The notes under the pieces are model-generated. The model was not told the origin of the DNA, did no database searches, and saw only the letters and a list, made by a program, of their open reading frames with translations. The position numbers were made by a program, and so were the translations under genes. From Aquatica leii (taxonomy: Eukaryota; Arthropoda; Insecta; Coleoptera; Lampyridae), in assembly GCA_035610365.1 (NCBI GenBank), contig CM069435.1, positions 81,191,389 through 81,255,388 of the forward strand: 64,000 nt of DNA, given 5' to 3'. Every line of letters starts with the position of its first letter. Within the stretch, counting starts at the first letter, position 1. Positions 1 to 9,743 of this stretch are shown piece after piece.

Positions 1-773
1 CTGTTCTTTATATATCATGTTTTAATTTGTATAAAAAAAATGTAAATTAACACACATGGTTGCGTTAAGGTAGATTATTGCGTAAATCTGATGATACTTT
101 AGGATTTATAATTACAGTTCAATTATTCAAGTTTTCTATACGATTATGTACAGCTAAAGGTATTCACAGTGTTTTTATAACTTTCTAATGATTGCTAAAG
201 TGATATTTATATTAAGTTTGTGTTGTTTTTGATTAAAAAAATGTAATTAATTTTGTGTAACTCTATGATTATGTATGTATATAAATGAAATATTTATTTC
301 TATGTTACAGATGCGGTTAAAAGTTGCTACCCAACAGTAAATGATGCAGTTTTCGAGGCTTCCGTGAAAAGACCGCATCCAGGAAAGTTGCAATATGTAA
401 AAAACTCAATGTGATATTGTATTTAAAAATATTTATTGTGCAATAAAATTTGAAACGTGCATTCGAAAATGTATTATTATATTATTGAAAGAATTGTTTT
501 AGTTCATTATTGAAACAAAAAAATCATGCATGTATCGATCATTTAGTATCAGTTCAAGAACGAAGCTTTTAAAACGTAAACCGAATGCAACATTTAGTTT
601 GCAACAGATTTGAATTAAAAATACCGTAACTATACTGATTCAAATAAGTGAAACAGCGATGGACTTATAGCTATTTTATTGCAGTTAGGTTTCTTTTATG
701 TTTGAAACGAGTGAATCATAAATTTTTTGTTTTGAAACTGTTACTAAACATTATCAATTTTGTGTTTACTGGG
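1..773 (+). mobile_element. DNA transposon copy with CCCAGTAA ends, left part outside window
   Basis: This stretch is the reverse complement of 6991-7762 with only scattered differences. Its inner end (TTTACTGGG at 765-773) mirrors the CCCAGTAAAC that opens the 6991-8271 copy, so 773 is read as a transposon terminus. The other terminus lies before base 1. It contains a short terminal exon with a poly(A) signal (separate entry). Its superfamily is unknown: the complete copy is flanked by TA, which fits Tc1/mariner-like or other TA-targeting elements, but no transposase motif is visible. Confidence 0.75.
311..414 (+). pseudogene. Terminal exon carried by the CCCAGTAA transposon
   Basis: A pyrimidine-rich tract and TTACAG acceptor precede base 311. 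From 313 an open frame runs 33 codons (AVKSCYPTVNDAVFEASVKR, then PHPGKLQYVKNSM) to TGA at 412-414, and AATAAA follows at 442-447. The inverted copy at 7337-7452 keeps the acceptor, the frame and the poly(A) signal, with mostly conservative changes (AIKSCYPTVTDAVFETSVKR). Conservation of all three signals in two copies argues for a real 3' exon of a protein encoded by the full-length element. The pattern of aromatic and charged residues loosely recalls the C-terminal DUF4806 tail of insect transposon-associated proteins, but I cannot confirm that. Upstream exons lie outside the window. Marked pseudogene because the copy is incomplete here. Confidence 0.5.
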
Positions 774-1090
774 CTGTTGCATTAAACAGTTTGTTGACAT
801 CGTTATTAAAAAGAAATCAAAAATAATGTTATGATGTTTAAGTCAGTGTTTTAAGAACTACACATTTCTTCTCAATAATTTGCTGACACTAACAATAAAA
901 ATAAATACAAAATAACGTTATCACATACATTAAGTTGTTATTCTAAGAAGTTCACATCCTTCCAAGTACACTAAAATAAAGATGTTGAAATAAGGTCAGT
1001 CAAAATACGTACTTGAATAAATAAATAACACTGCAAAAATAAAGCTAAATATGCAAAACCTTTTTAATTATTGTAATTATTGGTACATAG
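774..1090. other. AT-rich spacer with a diverged tandem duplication
   Basis: About 80 bases starting near 794 (TTGACATCGTTATTAAAAAG) are repeated in diverged form from about 882 (CTGACACTAACAATAAAAAT). Both halves end in a TTTTAAGAACT/ATTCTAAGAAGT motif followed by CACAT. No coding potential is seen. Confidence 0.4.
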
Positions 1091-1094
1091 TTAA

Positions 1095-2640
1095 CCCTTT
1101 CGGTCCCATCGCCAAACATATGCGGCAGTTACTAAAAGTGCGTTGAGCCTCGCTGTCGTATATATCCGTTTAAAGTGGTATGCTCTTCTAAACCTATAAT
1201 GGAATATTTTTGGCGGTATTAAATTTAGCCCCATTACCTATCTGTGCTTGTTGGGTTTCTGTTCTCAGAGCCGTGAAAATACGGCAGCTAAAACAGGTCA
1301 TATTAGTCCACTCGCGTATATATTTGTCATCACAAAATTTGTAATTGTGGGAGATAGTGGGAAAGAACAAAACGAGTCTTAAGTTATGGCTTACTTCACA
1401 GTTTAGTATCATCCGATTCGTACGTATATCGTCGCGCGCTGTGGCGGTAAATTCGTAGGCTTACACAAGTAAAAGCGGTGGTTTTAAACGTAAAAGAAAT
1501 TATGTAGATGCAAGTGAAAAAATTTGTAAAATGACGAGTTAATACAAAAAAATTTTACTGGCATTGGATTCTGACGATGAGCCGTATATCGACAGCGAAA
1601 GTGAATATGAACCAGATTTGAACGAAAGTGACGCTAGCGATCAGGATGAGAAGGTAAATCAATGTTTGTATACAGATGATGAGAGCCCGGGTAATATTGA
1701 AACTATTACGAATATTGAGTAAATGTTACCTCTATGGATGATATCACTTCTGACGTACATGCTCAAAATACACTAAAAAGTATGTTGTCTCTCAAGTTGA
1801 GTAACACACTATTCACTCCTGTCAAACACGCATTTGACGATACAGATTCAGGAGCACGTGCGGAATCTATAGAAGATAAGAAGTTAGATGTAATAAGTTA
1901 TTTCCTTTTATTTGTAAATTCCGAGGTAGCGGAACGGATTGTATCTGAAACTAACAAATATACTTCTGATATTTATGCTGCTAAAAGTTTGAAAGGGAAA
2001 GATATTGATGTCAGCGAATTTTATGTATTTTTGCTAACAGGGTGCCATGGAAAAAACAAGTTAAGAGATAATTGGTCAACTGATGCTCTGCTACTATATT
2101 TTCTCAATTAATGTTAAAGAATCGTTTCCAAGCCATACTTAGCATGCTACACTTTTCAGACAATGCTGATCAGAAAGAAGGCGATTCTTTCCACAAATTA
2201 TGACCAATGTTTTGTAAAATGACAGCAATGTTTGCGAAACAATTTTACCCATTTCAAAACCTTTTCAAAGGACGACTTAGACTTAAACAATACATTAAAT
2301 CCAAACACCATCGTTTTGAAATGAAACTATTTCTTCTATGCGACTGTGAGAACAGATATGTACTAAATGTATTTATTTTCCAAGACTTTGGTGTATCTGG
2401 TTCAGTGGTGACAAATCTTGTAAAAAGATATGTAAATAAAAGTCACTCTAGGTGCATTTGCGCAAAATGTATTGTTGGCTTCTGTGTACATCCATGCTTT
2501 GATTGAAGTTTATCATACAAAAGAAACCTTTTGACTAAAGTTTTTTTATATTATGCACGTTTTATTTGTTATTAAACTACTTTTTTTGCCAATTTTCTCA
2601 ATTATTTATACCTGACGCATATATTCGGCAATGGGTCTAG
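1095..2640 (+). mobile_element. piggyBac-like DNA transposon, decayed
   Basis: The left end is TTAA (1091-1094) followed by CCCTTTCGGTCCCATCGCC, the usual piggyBac arrangement. The subterminal block ending CATATGCGGCAG reappears inverted at 2611-2640 (CTGACGCATATATTCGGCAA, then TGGG), so both ends are recognisable. The right-hand TTAA is not found, and the outermost right bases have diverged or been lost. The element is about 1.55 kb, shorter than autonomous members (about 2.4 kb), because the 3' part of the transposase gene is missing. Confidence 0.8.
1555..2505 (+). pseudogene. piggyBac transposase relic (PGBD family)
   Basis: An acidic N-terminal stretch (LDSDDEPYIDSESEYEPDL) opens the reading frame near 1565 and ends at a stop just before 1734. 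The next open block (1734-2111) holds the piggyBac core start: VAERIVSETNKYTSDIYAAK, then DIDVSEFYVFLLTG. A frameshift leads into LMLKNRFQAILSMLHFSDNA, and a stop near 2200 precedes KGRLRLKQYI, KHHRFEMKLFLLCD and FGVSGSVV. The usual first catalytic Asp block (IDES) between YPF and KGRL is deleted. The second Asp block (VDNFYTS) after the GVSGSVV helix is replaced by unrelated residues, and the rest of the C-terminus with its cysteine-rich domain is gone. The piggyBac order of motifs is unmistakable. The gene cannot encode an active enzyme. Confidence 0.88.
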
Positions 2641-2862
2641 AAGCATGCAAAAAACCCTGGGATTCTATGTTGTACATAGACATTTAGGTATGGAACTGAA
2701 AAAGTTAATAAAACATTTACCATTGAATTTTAATTTATTTCAATTAAATAAATTCATCTAGTGTTGTTTACCGTTGATCTCTGAGTAAATTATTTATGAA
2801 ATGCTAATAATTGTAATGTATTTTAAAGTGGGACGATCTCTGCTCTATACTTCGTCGCAAAA

Positions 2863-3140
2863 TATCCATTCCTTTTTTCGCTGTTTTTTACAGATTGCAA
2901 TAATTCTTCAATTGCATCTGCCTCCTTATATTCATTTAATGAAGTTACTTTTTTAGACATTACACTTGCGCAAATATTTATATTGTTATCTATTGCCATC
3001 CAGTCCTCGAATTTGCTAGTGTTTTACCGTGCGTCTTAATGTTTAAACTTTCTCCTCCTATATCTGCTTTCAAAAACCCACTATGCTTGAAGCAATTTTT
3101 AATCGTTGTGTCAGATACTTAGTTCCACTACTAATAAAAT
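2863..3140 (-). pseudogene. pogo/Tigger transposase C-terminal fragment
   Basis: On the minus strand one frame reads VSDTTIKNCFKHSGFLKADI and a neighbouring frame continues FEDWMAIDNNINICASVMSK, then ...EADAIEELLQSVKN, ending in TAA near 2830. The S-x-x-TI-x-NCF-x-K/H-x-GF signature followed by an acidic 'F-E/D-D/E-W/F' segment is typical of the region after the DDE catalytic domain in pogo/Tigger transposases (jerky-type). The two frames are joined by a frameshift near 3010. No catalytic part or DNA-binding domain remains. Attribution rests on motif memory, so the superfamily is likely but not certain. Confidence 0.6.
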
Positions 3141-3229
3141 TGTTTGCTTAGTTAGATCAACATAATATAATATGTCTGTATTATAGAAGTTGTATGGCCG
3201 ATAAAAAAATAACTTTTATATTTTGTTAT

Positions 3230-3895
3230 GTTAAAAATGTTGTAGTATGATGTTTGTTCTCTGTATAAGATTTGTTTTTGGAACGCCCACTTTTTGTCGC
3301 GAGGGCGGGGATAAGAAGTTAAATTTAAACTATTTTTCCGATGACTGATACACTTCACATATATGTTCTAACCAGTTTTGTGACGTATCTAGATACAAGT
3401 ATCTAGATACTTTTAAACAATCTAGTTATATATCTAGATACATTGGACAAAATTTAACTGTATCTGATTCTAAATACATTTTTCGTTGTATCTGAATGAT
3501 TTAGATACTTTTCTTTGCTCAAATTGTAAATTATATAATTTTTTATTAAACATCGTTGTGGATTCTTGTCAGTTATTACTTATTATTAGTAAGATTTTAT
3601 GTGATTGCTTAAGATTGATTCTGTAATATTTTGCCTAATACAGTTATTGTGTTTTTTAGCTGAACAAAACAGATATTTTGTTTTAAATTTTATTGACAGT
3701 TAAAAATGTATCTGACATGTATCTAGATCATTTTTTGGAAAAAGCATCTTTCTTATCTGTATCTAGATACAATTTATGAAAAGTATTTGTATCTACATAC
3801 TAGAAAAAAGTATCTGTTACAACACTGGTTCTAACATAAGCGCCCAGCGGAGTTTTCACTTCTAAAATTTCACAAGCATCTGTGTTATATTTTTA
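3230..3895. repeat. Dispersed repeat, split by a hAT MITE
   Basis: The flanks of the MITE at 3373-3827 form one repeat whose parts match 16810-16965: GTATAAGATTTGTTTTTGGA with CCCACTTTTTG, then TTTTTCCGATG, then CACAAGCATCTGTGTTATA. The matches keep the same order and strand, so both loci are copies of one unnamed repeat. No protein is visible. Confidence 0.5.
3373..3827. mobile_element. hAT-type MITE with 8-bp target duplication
   Basis: The element is 455 bp. It starts CAGTTTTGTGACGTATC and ends GATAC..TGTTACAACACTG, giving imperfect inverted termini (CAGTTTTGTGACG against CAGTGTTGTAACAG). It is flanked by identical octamers GTTCTAAC at 3365-3372 and 3828-3835. An 8-bp duplication and CAG...CTG ends are hallmarks of hAT elements. 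The interior holds many TATCTAGATAC palindromes and no coding sequence, so it is non-autonomous. Confidence 0.9.
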
Positions 3896-3899
3896 AAAC

Positions 3900-4115
3900 A
3901 GCTGGTTTACTAAACATCTTATTAACTGGTTCCTTAGTTAAACCGGGTTTTAAACCGACTTTTAAATCGGTTTTTAAACAAACTCTTAGATCGGTTTTTA
4001 AACCGATTAATCAGTTCCACAAACTTAACTGAATACTCGGTTTTTAGTTTTTGAAGAAAACCAGTTAATCAAAAATCGGTTAACCAGTATAACCATTTTT
4101 ATTGCCACCACTAGT
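3900..4115. repeat. Palindrome-rich AACCGGTTTT repeat
   Basis: Repeated and inverted variants of GGTTTTTAAACCG occur about every 20 bases, bounded by CTGGTTTACT on the left and GGTTAACCAG on the right. It looks like a small foldback or MITE-like repeat. No target duplication was identified. Confidence 0.45.
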
Positions 4116-4795
4116 TTTATTATCTACAGCATTTACTTAAAGGTCTAAAGAATAACCACTATAAAAAAACTCTAAAGTCAGCTTAACACTTTTAATGCTT
4201 ATGGCACGCAAGCGCGATACTTGGTTCTTTGCTTGTGTGCACGGCACGCTTGTATGCTAGCTCTTGGTTTTGTTATATGGAACATTACGGAGTGAGAGCG
4301 TACTTATTAAGCATTACGTTTTATACCTACTTTTGCCGTTTTTAATTTTTTTAACTGATTTGGAGAGGATATATTTAAGTTGCGCCTTTTAAGTGTTTCC
4401 TGCAGTTAAAGTAACATCCTTTTAAACCTTTTAATTTATTTGTGATTGTAAATTGATTGCAATGCTTTTTTTCAAATTTTTAACATGTCTTGCATTAGTT
4501 TTTTTTTTCAAAATAGCAGACTCTAAACCTAGCTCTTTAATACCTAAAAAACCCAGACTTGCTTATAAAAATCTAAATAATCTGACTGAAAGTGAATGTT
4601 TCTGACTCTGAGGAAGATACTGAAGAAGGTAAATATCTATACATATCTATATACATACATCAATTTAGTATTCATTATAGTTGACGAAATAGCGCCAGCA
4701 AATGTAAAAGACAATTTAACAACTCTAAACTAGATAAATGATGTACTAGGTAAAATTCCTAATTCTCTTTTAATTCTATTGCACAATATATATTT
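4116..4795. other. Unassigned sequence; possible decayed coding piece near 4510-4630
   Basis: Mostly AT-rich. Around 4510-4600 one frame reads SKPSSLIPKKPRLAYKNLNN, followed in another frame by an acidic DSEEDTEEG and then GGTAAAT, which could be a splice donor. This resembles an exon of a decayed transposon protein, but no family could be named. Confidence 0.2.
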
Positions 4796-4842
4796 GTTCT
4801 TCACTTAGGAGAGGCAAGAAAACCACTTTATGCTATTTTTAA

Positions 4843-4884
4843 GGCTACGTTTCGTGCTGCACCTGAGCACTTCATCAGGCCACT
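4843..4884 (-). ncRNA. Hammerhead ribozyme motif, Penelope type
   Basis: Read on the minus strand: stem I GGC, core CTGATGA, an extra A, stem II GTGC/GCAC, core GAA, the palindromic ACGT that acts as a minimal helix III, cleavage-site A, then GCC closing stem I. This fits the short type-I hammerheads of Penelope-like elements, where a tiny palindromic helix III is thought to need dimer formation. The unpaired A after CTGATGA is shared by all three copies in the window. Confidence 0.7.
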
Positions 4885-5732
4885 AAAAAATTTATTAAAA
4901 TTTTTAAGTCTAAGATAAAATAAAATTTACATCAAACTAACTAATACAAAATCTTTTTAGCAACAACAACTTACACAAATAGATTGCAGTGGCACTATCC
5001 AACAATTCCTGGACATAGGCACTACGCTAACTTATACACGAACAAGAATCAATAAATGAAACATAAAATTGTCAATCTATAAAATTTAAAATATAACCAG
5101 AGACATGAAACGTTCACAAACACTTGACAAATAATGTATAATCAGAAATTATTAAATGTCAAGGCAACAACAGATAAGCATTAAAAAGATATTTAAATTA
5201 TTTTAAACCGGGTGTAAACCTATCTAGCTGTCAAATTGTACAAGAAATCGGTAAACAATTTCAAACACTTCAACACTGCAGGAATTTAATAAATTGACTT
5301 ACGTTTGGTTTGCGCAGATCGAACATTTTGTTTGAGTTAAATGTAGAAATTTCTTTAAAAAATTAATATCAGCGTAAACAAGAACAATAGCATTTAAACT
5401 TACCACAAATTTGCCAAAATGAAGTCTATTTTTGCTCACAAACAACAAAAACAACGCTGAAAATAAAGTGAGGTTATATTATAGATAATGTTCCAATGTA
5501 TTGGTACATTGTCATGTTTCTTTAATTTCACTTATTTCAACGTAATAGAAGAGAAAACCACAGGATAAATAAAGTTTTTAATTCGTTTAATAAAGCAATA
5601 ATTGTACACGACTATAAACAATATTTATTATTTTACAAACCAAAAGCGCAAGGGCAATTTACTTATAGAGAAGGAAGTCAACTTTTTTTAAGTGAAATAA
5701 AAATTAGAATACTGTTATACAATAAGTGCCGT

Positions 5733-6858
5733 ATGTATTGGACCTTAAATATTGATATACATAGGAATATTAACATTAATGCAATGGGCAACCCAGCATC
5801 ACCTATACTAGCCAGTCTTGCAATGCATAATTTACTTAAATATGTAAAAAACAAAATGACATTTACACCGACCTTTTTATTATGTTATGTTGACGATATC
5901 TTTACATGCATTCCCGATACAGAAATTGATAACACTTTAGATATTTTTAACAGTTACAATCAACATCTAAAATTCACGGTTGAAACCGAAAAAGAGGGTT
6001 CATTGCCATTTCTAAATGTTAGACTCAGTAAGGATGTTAGCACTAGTATGTTAGTTACAGAATGGTATACTAAACCGATAGCCTCTAATAGAACAATGAA
6101 CTTTTTATCAAGGCACCCACACCACCAAAAAATCAATGTCATCAAGGCTATGAAAAATAAAATTATAAATTTGAGTAGCTCTTAATTTTACAAAGAAAAC
6201 CTTAACATCTTAAATAACATATTAAGGAGGAACAACTATCCAAAAAATCTATTAAACAAAATACTTTCTAATACTAACGGAACTATCATGATTCCGCCAC
6301 CAACTAACCTACCTACAACTAACCTTAATACGACCCCTAACACTAATCCTACCACTAACCTTAATACTAACATCACTTATATGAAAATAATAAATGTCCC
6401 AAATCTAACAAATAGAATCATTCCGATTTTAAAAACAAATAACATTAAAATAGCAATATACAACAATAACACCATCTATAATACACTGTACAACAAAAAC
6501 CAAAGATAAAACAAACACAATAGAAAAGCACGATGTAATATACAAACTAGATTGTACCAATTGTAATGTATGTTATATGGGCCAAACGAAACAAAAACTA
6601 AAAAATCGGATTAACAACTATAGTTATGATTGCAAAACAAAAATAGCAGACACAGCATTAGCAGTCCATCACATTAACACTGGACATACCTTCGATTTCA
6701 ACAATCCTACAATTTTAGATGTTGAAATTAATTTCAAAAAAAGGTTTGTTTCGGAAATGATATACATCAACATATATAAAAACAACATTAATTTTAATAC
6801 CGACACCAACAATTTAAGCAATATTTACAAAAATTTAATTTCAAAAATTGCAAGATAA
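5733..6858 (+). pseudogene. Penelope-like reverse transcriptase/GIY-YIG endonuclease, truncated
   Basis: This encodes the C-terminal half of a Penelope-like polyprotein. AMGNPASPILASLAMHNLL and the catalytic YVDDIF box (near 5886-5903) mark the RT palm, and LPFLNVRLSKD marks the following segment. A spacer rich in Asn and Thr (TNLPTTNLNTTPNTNPTTN) links to the GIY-YIG nuclease, read as VIYKLDCTNCNVCYMGQTKQ with downstream HHINTGHTFDF and a conserved Glu in FVSEMIYI. The RT and spacer lie in one frame broken by a single stop near 6183; a frameshift near 6510 leads into the nuclease frame, which ends at TAA 6856-6858. The N-terminal RT fingers are absent upstream; weak RT-like residues occur from about 5580. 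With only about two breaks in 1.1 kb the copy is fairly young. Confidence 0.88.
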
Positions 6859-6990
6859 GCTTTGTAGGTGAATGCGATTTCATGGTCATTTTTATCTATT
6901 AGCCTTATCATACTTACAATTATTTTTGAATTTACATTCAGTGTATATTGTTTGTTTAACTTTATTGTTCGTCGTTTTTCTTTGTATATA

Positions 6991-8271
6991 CCCAGTAAAC
7001 ACAAAATTGATATTGTTTAGTAACAGTTTCAAAACAAAAAATTTATAATTCACTCTTGTTTCAAACATAAAAGAAACCTAACTGCAATAAAATAGCTATA
7101 AGTCCATCGCTGTTTCACTTATTTGAATCAGTATAGTTTCGGTATTTTAAATTCAAATCGGTTGCAAAATAAATGTTGCATTCGGTTTACGTTTTAAAAG
7201 CATCGTTCTTGAACTGATACTAAATGATTAATAAATATATGGTTTTCTTGTTTCAGTAATGTACTTAAACAATTTCAATAATATAATAATACATTTTCGA
7301 ATGCACGTTAAAAATTTTATTGCACAATAAATATTTTTAAATACAATATACCATTGAGTTTTTTACATATTGCAACTTTCTTTGATGTGGTCTTTTCACG
7401 GAAGTCTCGAAAACTGCATCAGTTACTGTTGGGTAGCAACTTTTAATCGCATCTGTAACATAGAAATAAATATTTCAATTATATACATACATAATCATAG
7501 AGTTACACAAAATTAATTACATTTTTTTAATCAAAAACAACACAAACTTAATATAAATATCAATTTAGGAATCATAAGAAAGTTATAAAAACACTGTGAA
7601 TACTTTTAGCTGTACATAATCGTATAGAAAACTTGAAGAATTGAACTGTAATTATAAATCCTAAAGTATCCTCAGATTTACGCAATAATCTACCTTAACG
7701 CAACCATGTGTGTTAATTTACATTTTTTTAATACAAATTAAAACATGATACATAAAGAACAGAAATGATAATAATATTGATTACATTTATGGATTATAAT
7801 AAAATATTTCGACTTACCGTTTATTGTTCCATTTCGTAATTGTACACACAGCATCATTTATCAAACTACAACCGAACAAGTGAAAAGATATCAATTTGCA
7901 GCGCAAGCGTTGACGACAGTAATCAAAACTATAGCAACGACTAATGCTGACTAATCACAAAGTATAAGTTTTTACAACGATTCCACTGTTTTGAAAATAA
8001 TTCAATCTTATTAAATCGATCTTCAAACAATTCTAATAATTCAAAAAATATTCGGTTTTAATAAATCAGTTTTTAGACGGTTGCTGATTATGGGAAAAAA
8101 ATTGCAAGTACTGAAACGGTTTATAACTGATTGTGGAAAATCGGAACTCTTTCAATTTAATCACTGTCAGTTACATGTAAATGATATAAAAATGGAACTA
8201 ACACTAAACAACGTAATGAAACAATTGTTTTAATTTTGTGACTGTAACAGTTTCAATCCGTGATTACTGGG
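6991..8271 (-). mobile_element. Complete DNA transposon copy with CCCAGTAA ends
   Basis: The 1281-bp element begins CCCAGTAAACACAAAATTG and ends with an imperfect inverted match (TTTTGTGACTGTAACAG ... GTGATTACTGGG). TA flanks both sides (6989-6990 and 8272-8273), consistent with a TA target duplication. Bases 6991-7762 are repeated inverted at 1-773. It sits inside the Penelope-like element. Its only coding sign is a 3' exon on the minus strand (7337-7452). No transposase core is seen, so it is a non-autonomous or internally deleted copy. Confidence 0.75.
7337..7452 (-). pseudogene. Terminal exon of CCCAGTAA transposon, second copy
   Basis: On the minus strand the acceptor TGTTACAG ends at 7453, and the frame from 7450 reads AIKSCYPTVTDAVFETSVKR, then PHQRKLQYVKNSMVYCI. 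It ends at TAA; the stop used by the 311-414 copy is changed, so this copy runs four codons longer. AATAAA follows on the minus strand at 7316-7321. No upstream exon is recognisable in the remaining 800 bases of the element. The function is unknown. Confidence 0.5.
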
Positions 8272-8490
8272 TAGATTTAAATTTTTAATTTTATTCATTG
8301 ACTACAATAATTTTATGTTAACTAGAACAATTAATAGTATTAGACCGTATGCTTGTTGCACCAGTGGACTGTCTCCACTCGTAACCTGTTTTTGTAAGTT
8401 TTTTTGTCTTTATGTTGTACCTGTTAACAAATTCAGTTAGTTGTTATTACGTGTGTAATGTTATTCACTTACCGTAAATAAATTTTCAGT

Positions 8491-8530
8491 GGCCTGAAGA
8501 AGTGCACACTACAGGCACGAAACGTAGCCA
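8491..8530 (+). ncRNA. Hammerhead ribozyme motif, Penelope type
   Basis: GGC at 8491-8493, core CTGAAGA at 8494-8500, an unpaired A, GTGC (8502-8505) pairing with GCAC (8515-8518), GAA, palindromic ACGT, cleavage A and closing GCC. The seventh core position is variable in hammerheads, so CTGAAGA keeps the consensus CTGANGA. The following bases to about 8575 are shared with the other Penelope ends in the window. Confidence 0.7.
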
Positions 8531-8639
8531 TAAAAATAGTTTAGAGTGGTTGTTATTGCCCCTCCTAAGGAAGATAAGATCTAGTACTAATTACAACTTC
8601 ACAAACAGGAGGATAAGCTACTTTACCATTAACATTAAT

Positions 8640-8865
8640 ATAGTTTGTTTAAATGTTGCAACTTAAATATTATAATCACAAACATTTGGCCAATATTGCA
8701 AAAAACAATATTGGCCGAAAACCTGTACTTCAATATTGGATAAATAATGATTTTTCAATGTAGAGAAAAAAACTAATATTAGATAAATATTTAAATACAA
8801 TGTACAATGAATAAATATTGTGCCAATATAATAACATAATTTGACCAACATTCTGTGCTACCTGA
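8640..8865. repeat. GGCCAATATTG-type repeat fragment
   Basis: It contains TTTGGCCAATATTGCAAAAA and its inverse CAATATTGGCCG, then TTCAATATTGG and ACCAACATTCT. The same words in inverted order occur at 51590-51700 (AATGTTGGCCAAATT, CCCAATATTGTATTTCAATA), so both belong to one repeat family. It is non-coding. Confidence 0.4.
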
Positions 8866-9149
8866 GAGGTGTTTCGGGTAAAGCTTTTAGAAAATTTAAT
8901 AATTTTATGCGTTTGTGTGATTTTAAATGTCAGTTCCTGGTGTTAACAAGCGTTTTAGTTTTTTCAAAGTTTATTGTATGGGGAGTGTTAAAGAGTCATA
9001 TTCGGCAATGATAGAATTAGTGGCTTAAGTAAACGAAGACATCTTTTGCGTTTTTTAAGTGTGGTATCAATAGTTTTATCAGCTTCTCCAATGTATAATT
9101 TGTGAACTTTTAATTAAATAAATACCAAAAAAAAAGAGTGGTTACATTT

Positions 9150-9743
9150 TTCAAAATGCTCAAAATATTACTATTACGAAAGATGACATTCCTTTCAAAG
9201 GCTGTACGCTCTATAGGAAATATGCAGCCCTTTGTCTCTTTGGTGTACCAAGTCAACGTGTGTCTGTAGGTTACAGAAAAGGTAAATGCACAAGAAAGCT
9301 GGTAAGAATTTATAAAATTGGAGCTGTTCCTCAAAAATCGCAGAGTTTTTAAAATTAGAAGATTGTCAAAACTACACAGGTTATTGCTTTCGCAGATCAG
9401 CGGCCACATTGTTTACTGAAAATCGTGGTGATCTGCTTACTTTGTCGAAATTTAGAAGTTGGAAGTCTGAAGCAGTTGCAGAGCAGTACATTGATGAATC
9501 AGCAAGAAAGTGAAAATATCGAGACAACTTTTTCTTTCGGCAGATAATCTATAGCTTTTAAAAAACACTTTTGAACCGAAAATATAAATACTTTCGTTTA
9601 ATGCTTTGCGTACCCTTAGCGATTCGATAAATATTGAACTAGCTTTAAAAGCTTTTTCCAAAGATGGTGCCAGCAACAACGAAAAGAAAAACGCTTCAAT
9701 TTCTGTAAACAGAAAGTGTGTGTTTAATTTTTATACTTCTTAG
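9150..9743 (+). pseudogene. Crypton-like tyrosine recombinase relic, C-terminal half
   Basis: One plus-strand frame reads GCTLYRKYAALCLFGVPSQR, GYRKGKCTRKLVRIYKIGAV and PQKSQSF. After a stop it continues KLEDCQNYTGYCFRRSAATL, FTENRGDLLTLSKFRSWKSE and AVAEQYIDES. This matches the catalytic half of insect Crypton/DUF3504-type tyrosine recombinases, whose usual core is YTGHCFRR...WKS..VAE.YI. The active-site His of HxxR is Tyr here, while the nucleophile Tyr in EQYIDES is kept. After more breaks, the final segment from about 9600 (ALRTLSDSIN ... VNRKCVFNFYTS) resembles the family's tail and ends at TAG 9741-9743. Such enzymes cut and join DNA through a covalent phosphotyrosine. The N-terminal half is not recognisable, and several breaks rule out activity. 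Confidence 0.82.

Larger units (their letters stand above)
4800..8575 (+). mobile_element. Penelope-like element with inverted hammerhead-bearing ends
   Basis: The reverse transcriptase plus GIY-YIG endonuclease gene (5733-6858) identifies a Penelope-like element on the plus strand. A conserved terminal segment containing a hammerhead-ribozyme motif lies downstream in the same orientation (8490-8575). A second copy of it lies upstream, inverted (4800-4888). Both ends reach the same outer sequence (CCTCCTAAG followed by GAAG-like bases), which supports them as element borders. The 5' coding part is missing, and a 1281-bp DNA transposon (6991-8271) has landed between the endonuclease gene and the downstream repeat. 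Penelope elements are known for tandem or inverted terminal repeats and for carrying hammerhead motifs in them. Confidence 0.75.

Noticed and set aside
9110-9679. Minus-strand frames as genes
   Set aside because: They are shadows of the plus-strand Crypton relic, which has clear family motifs.
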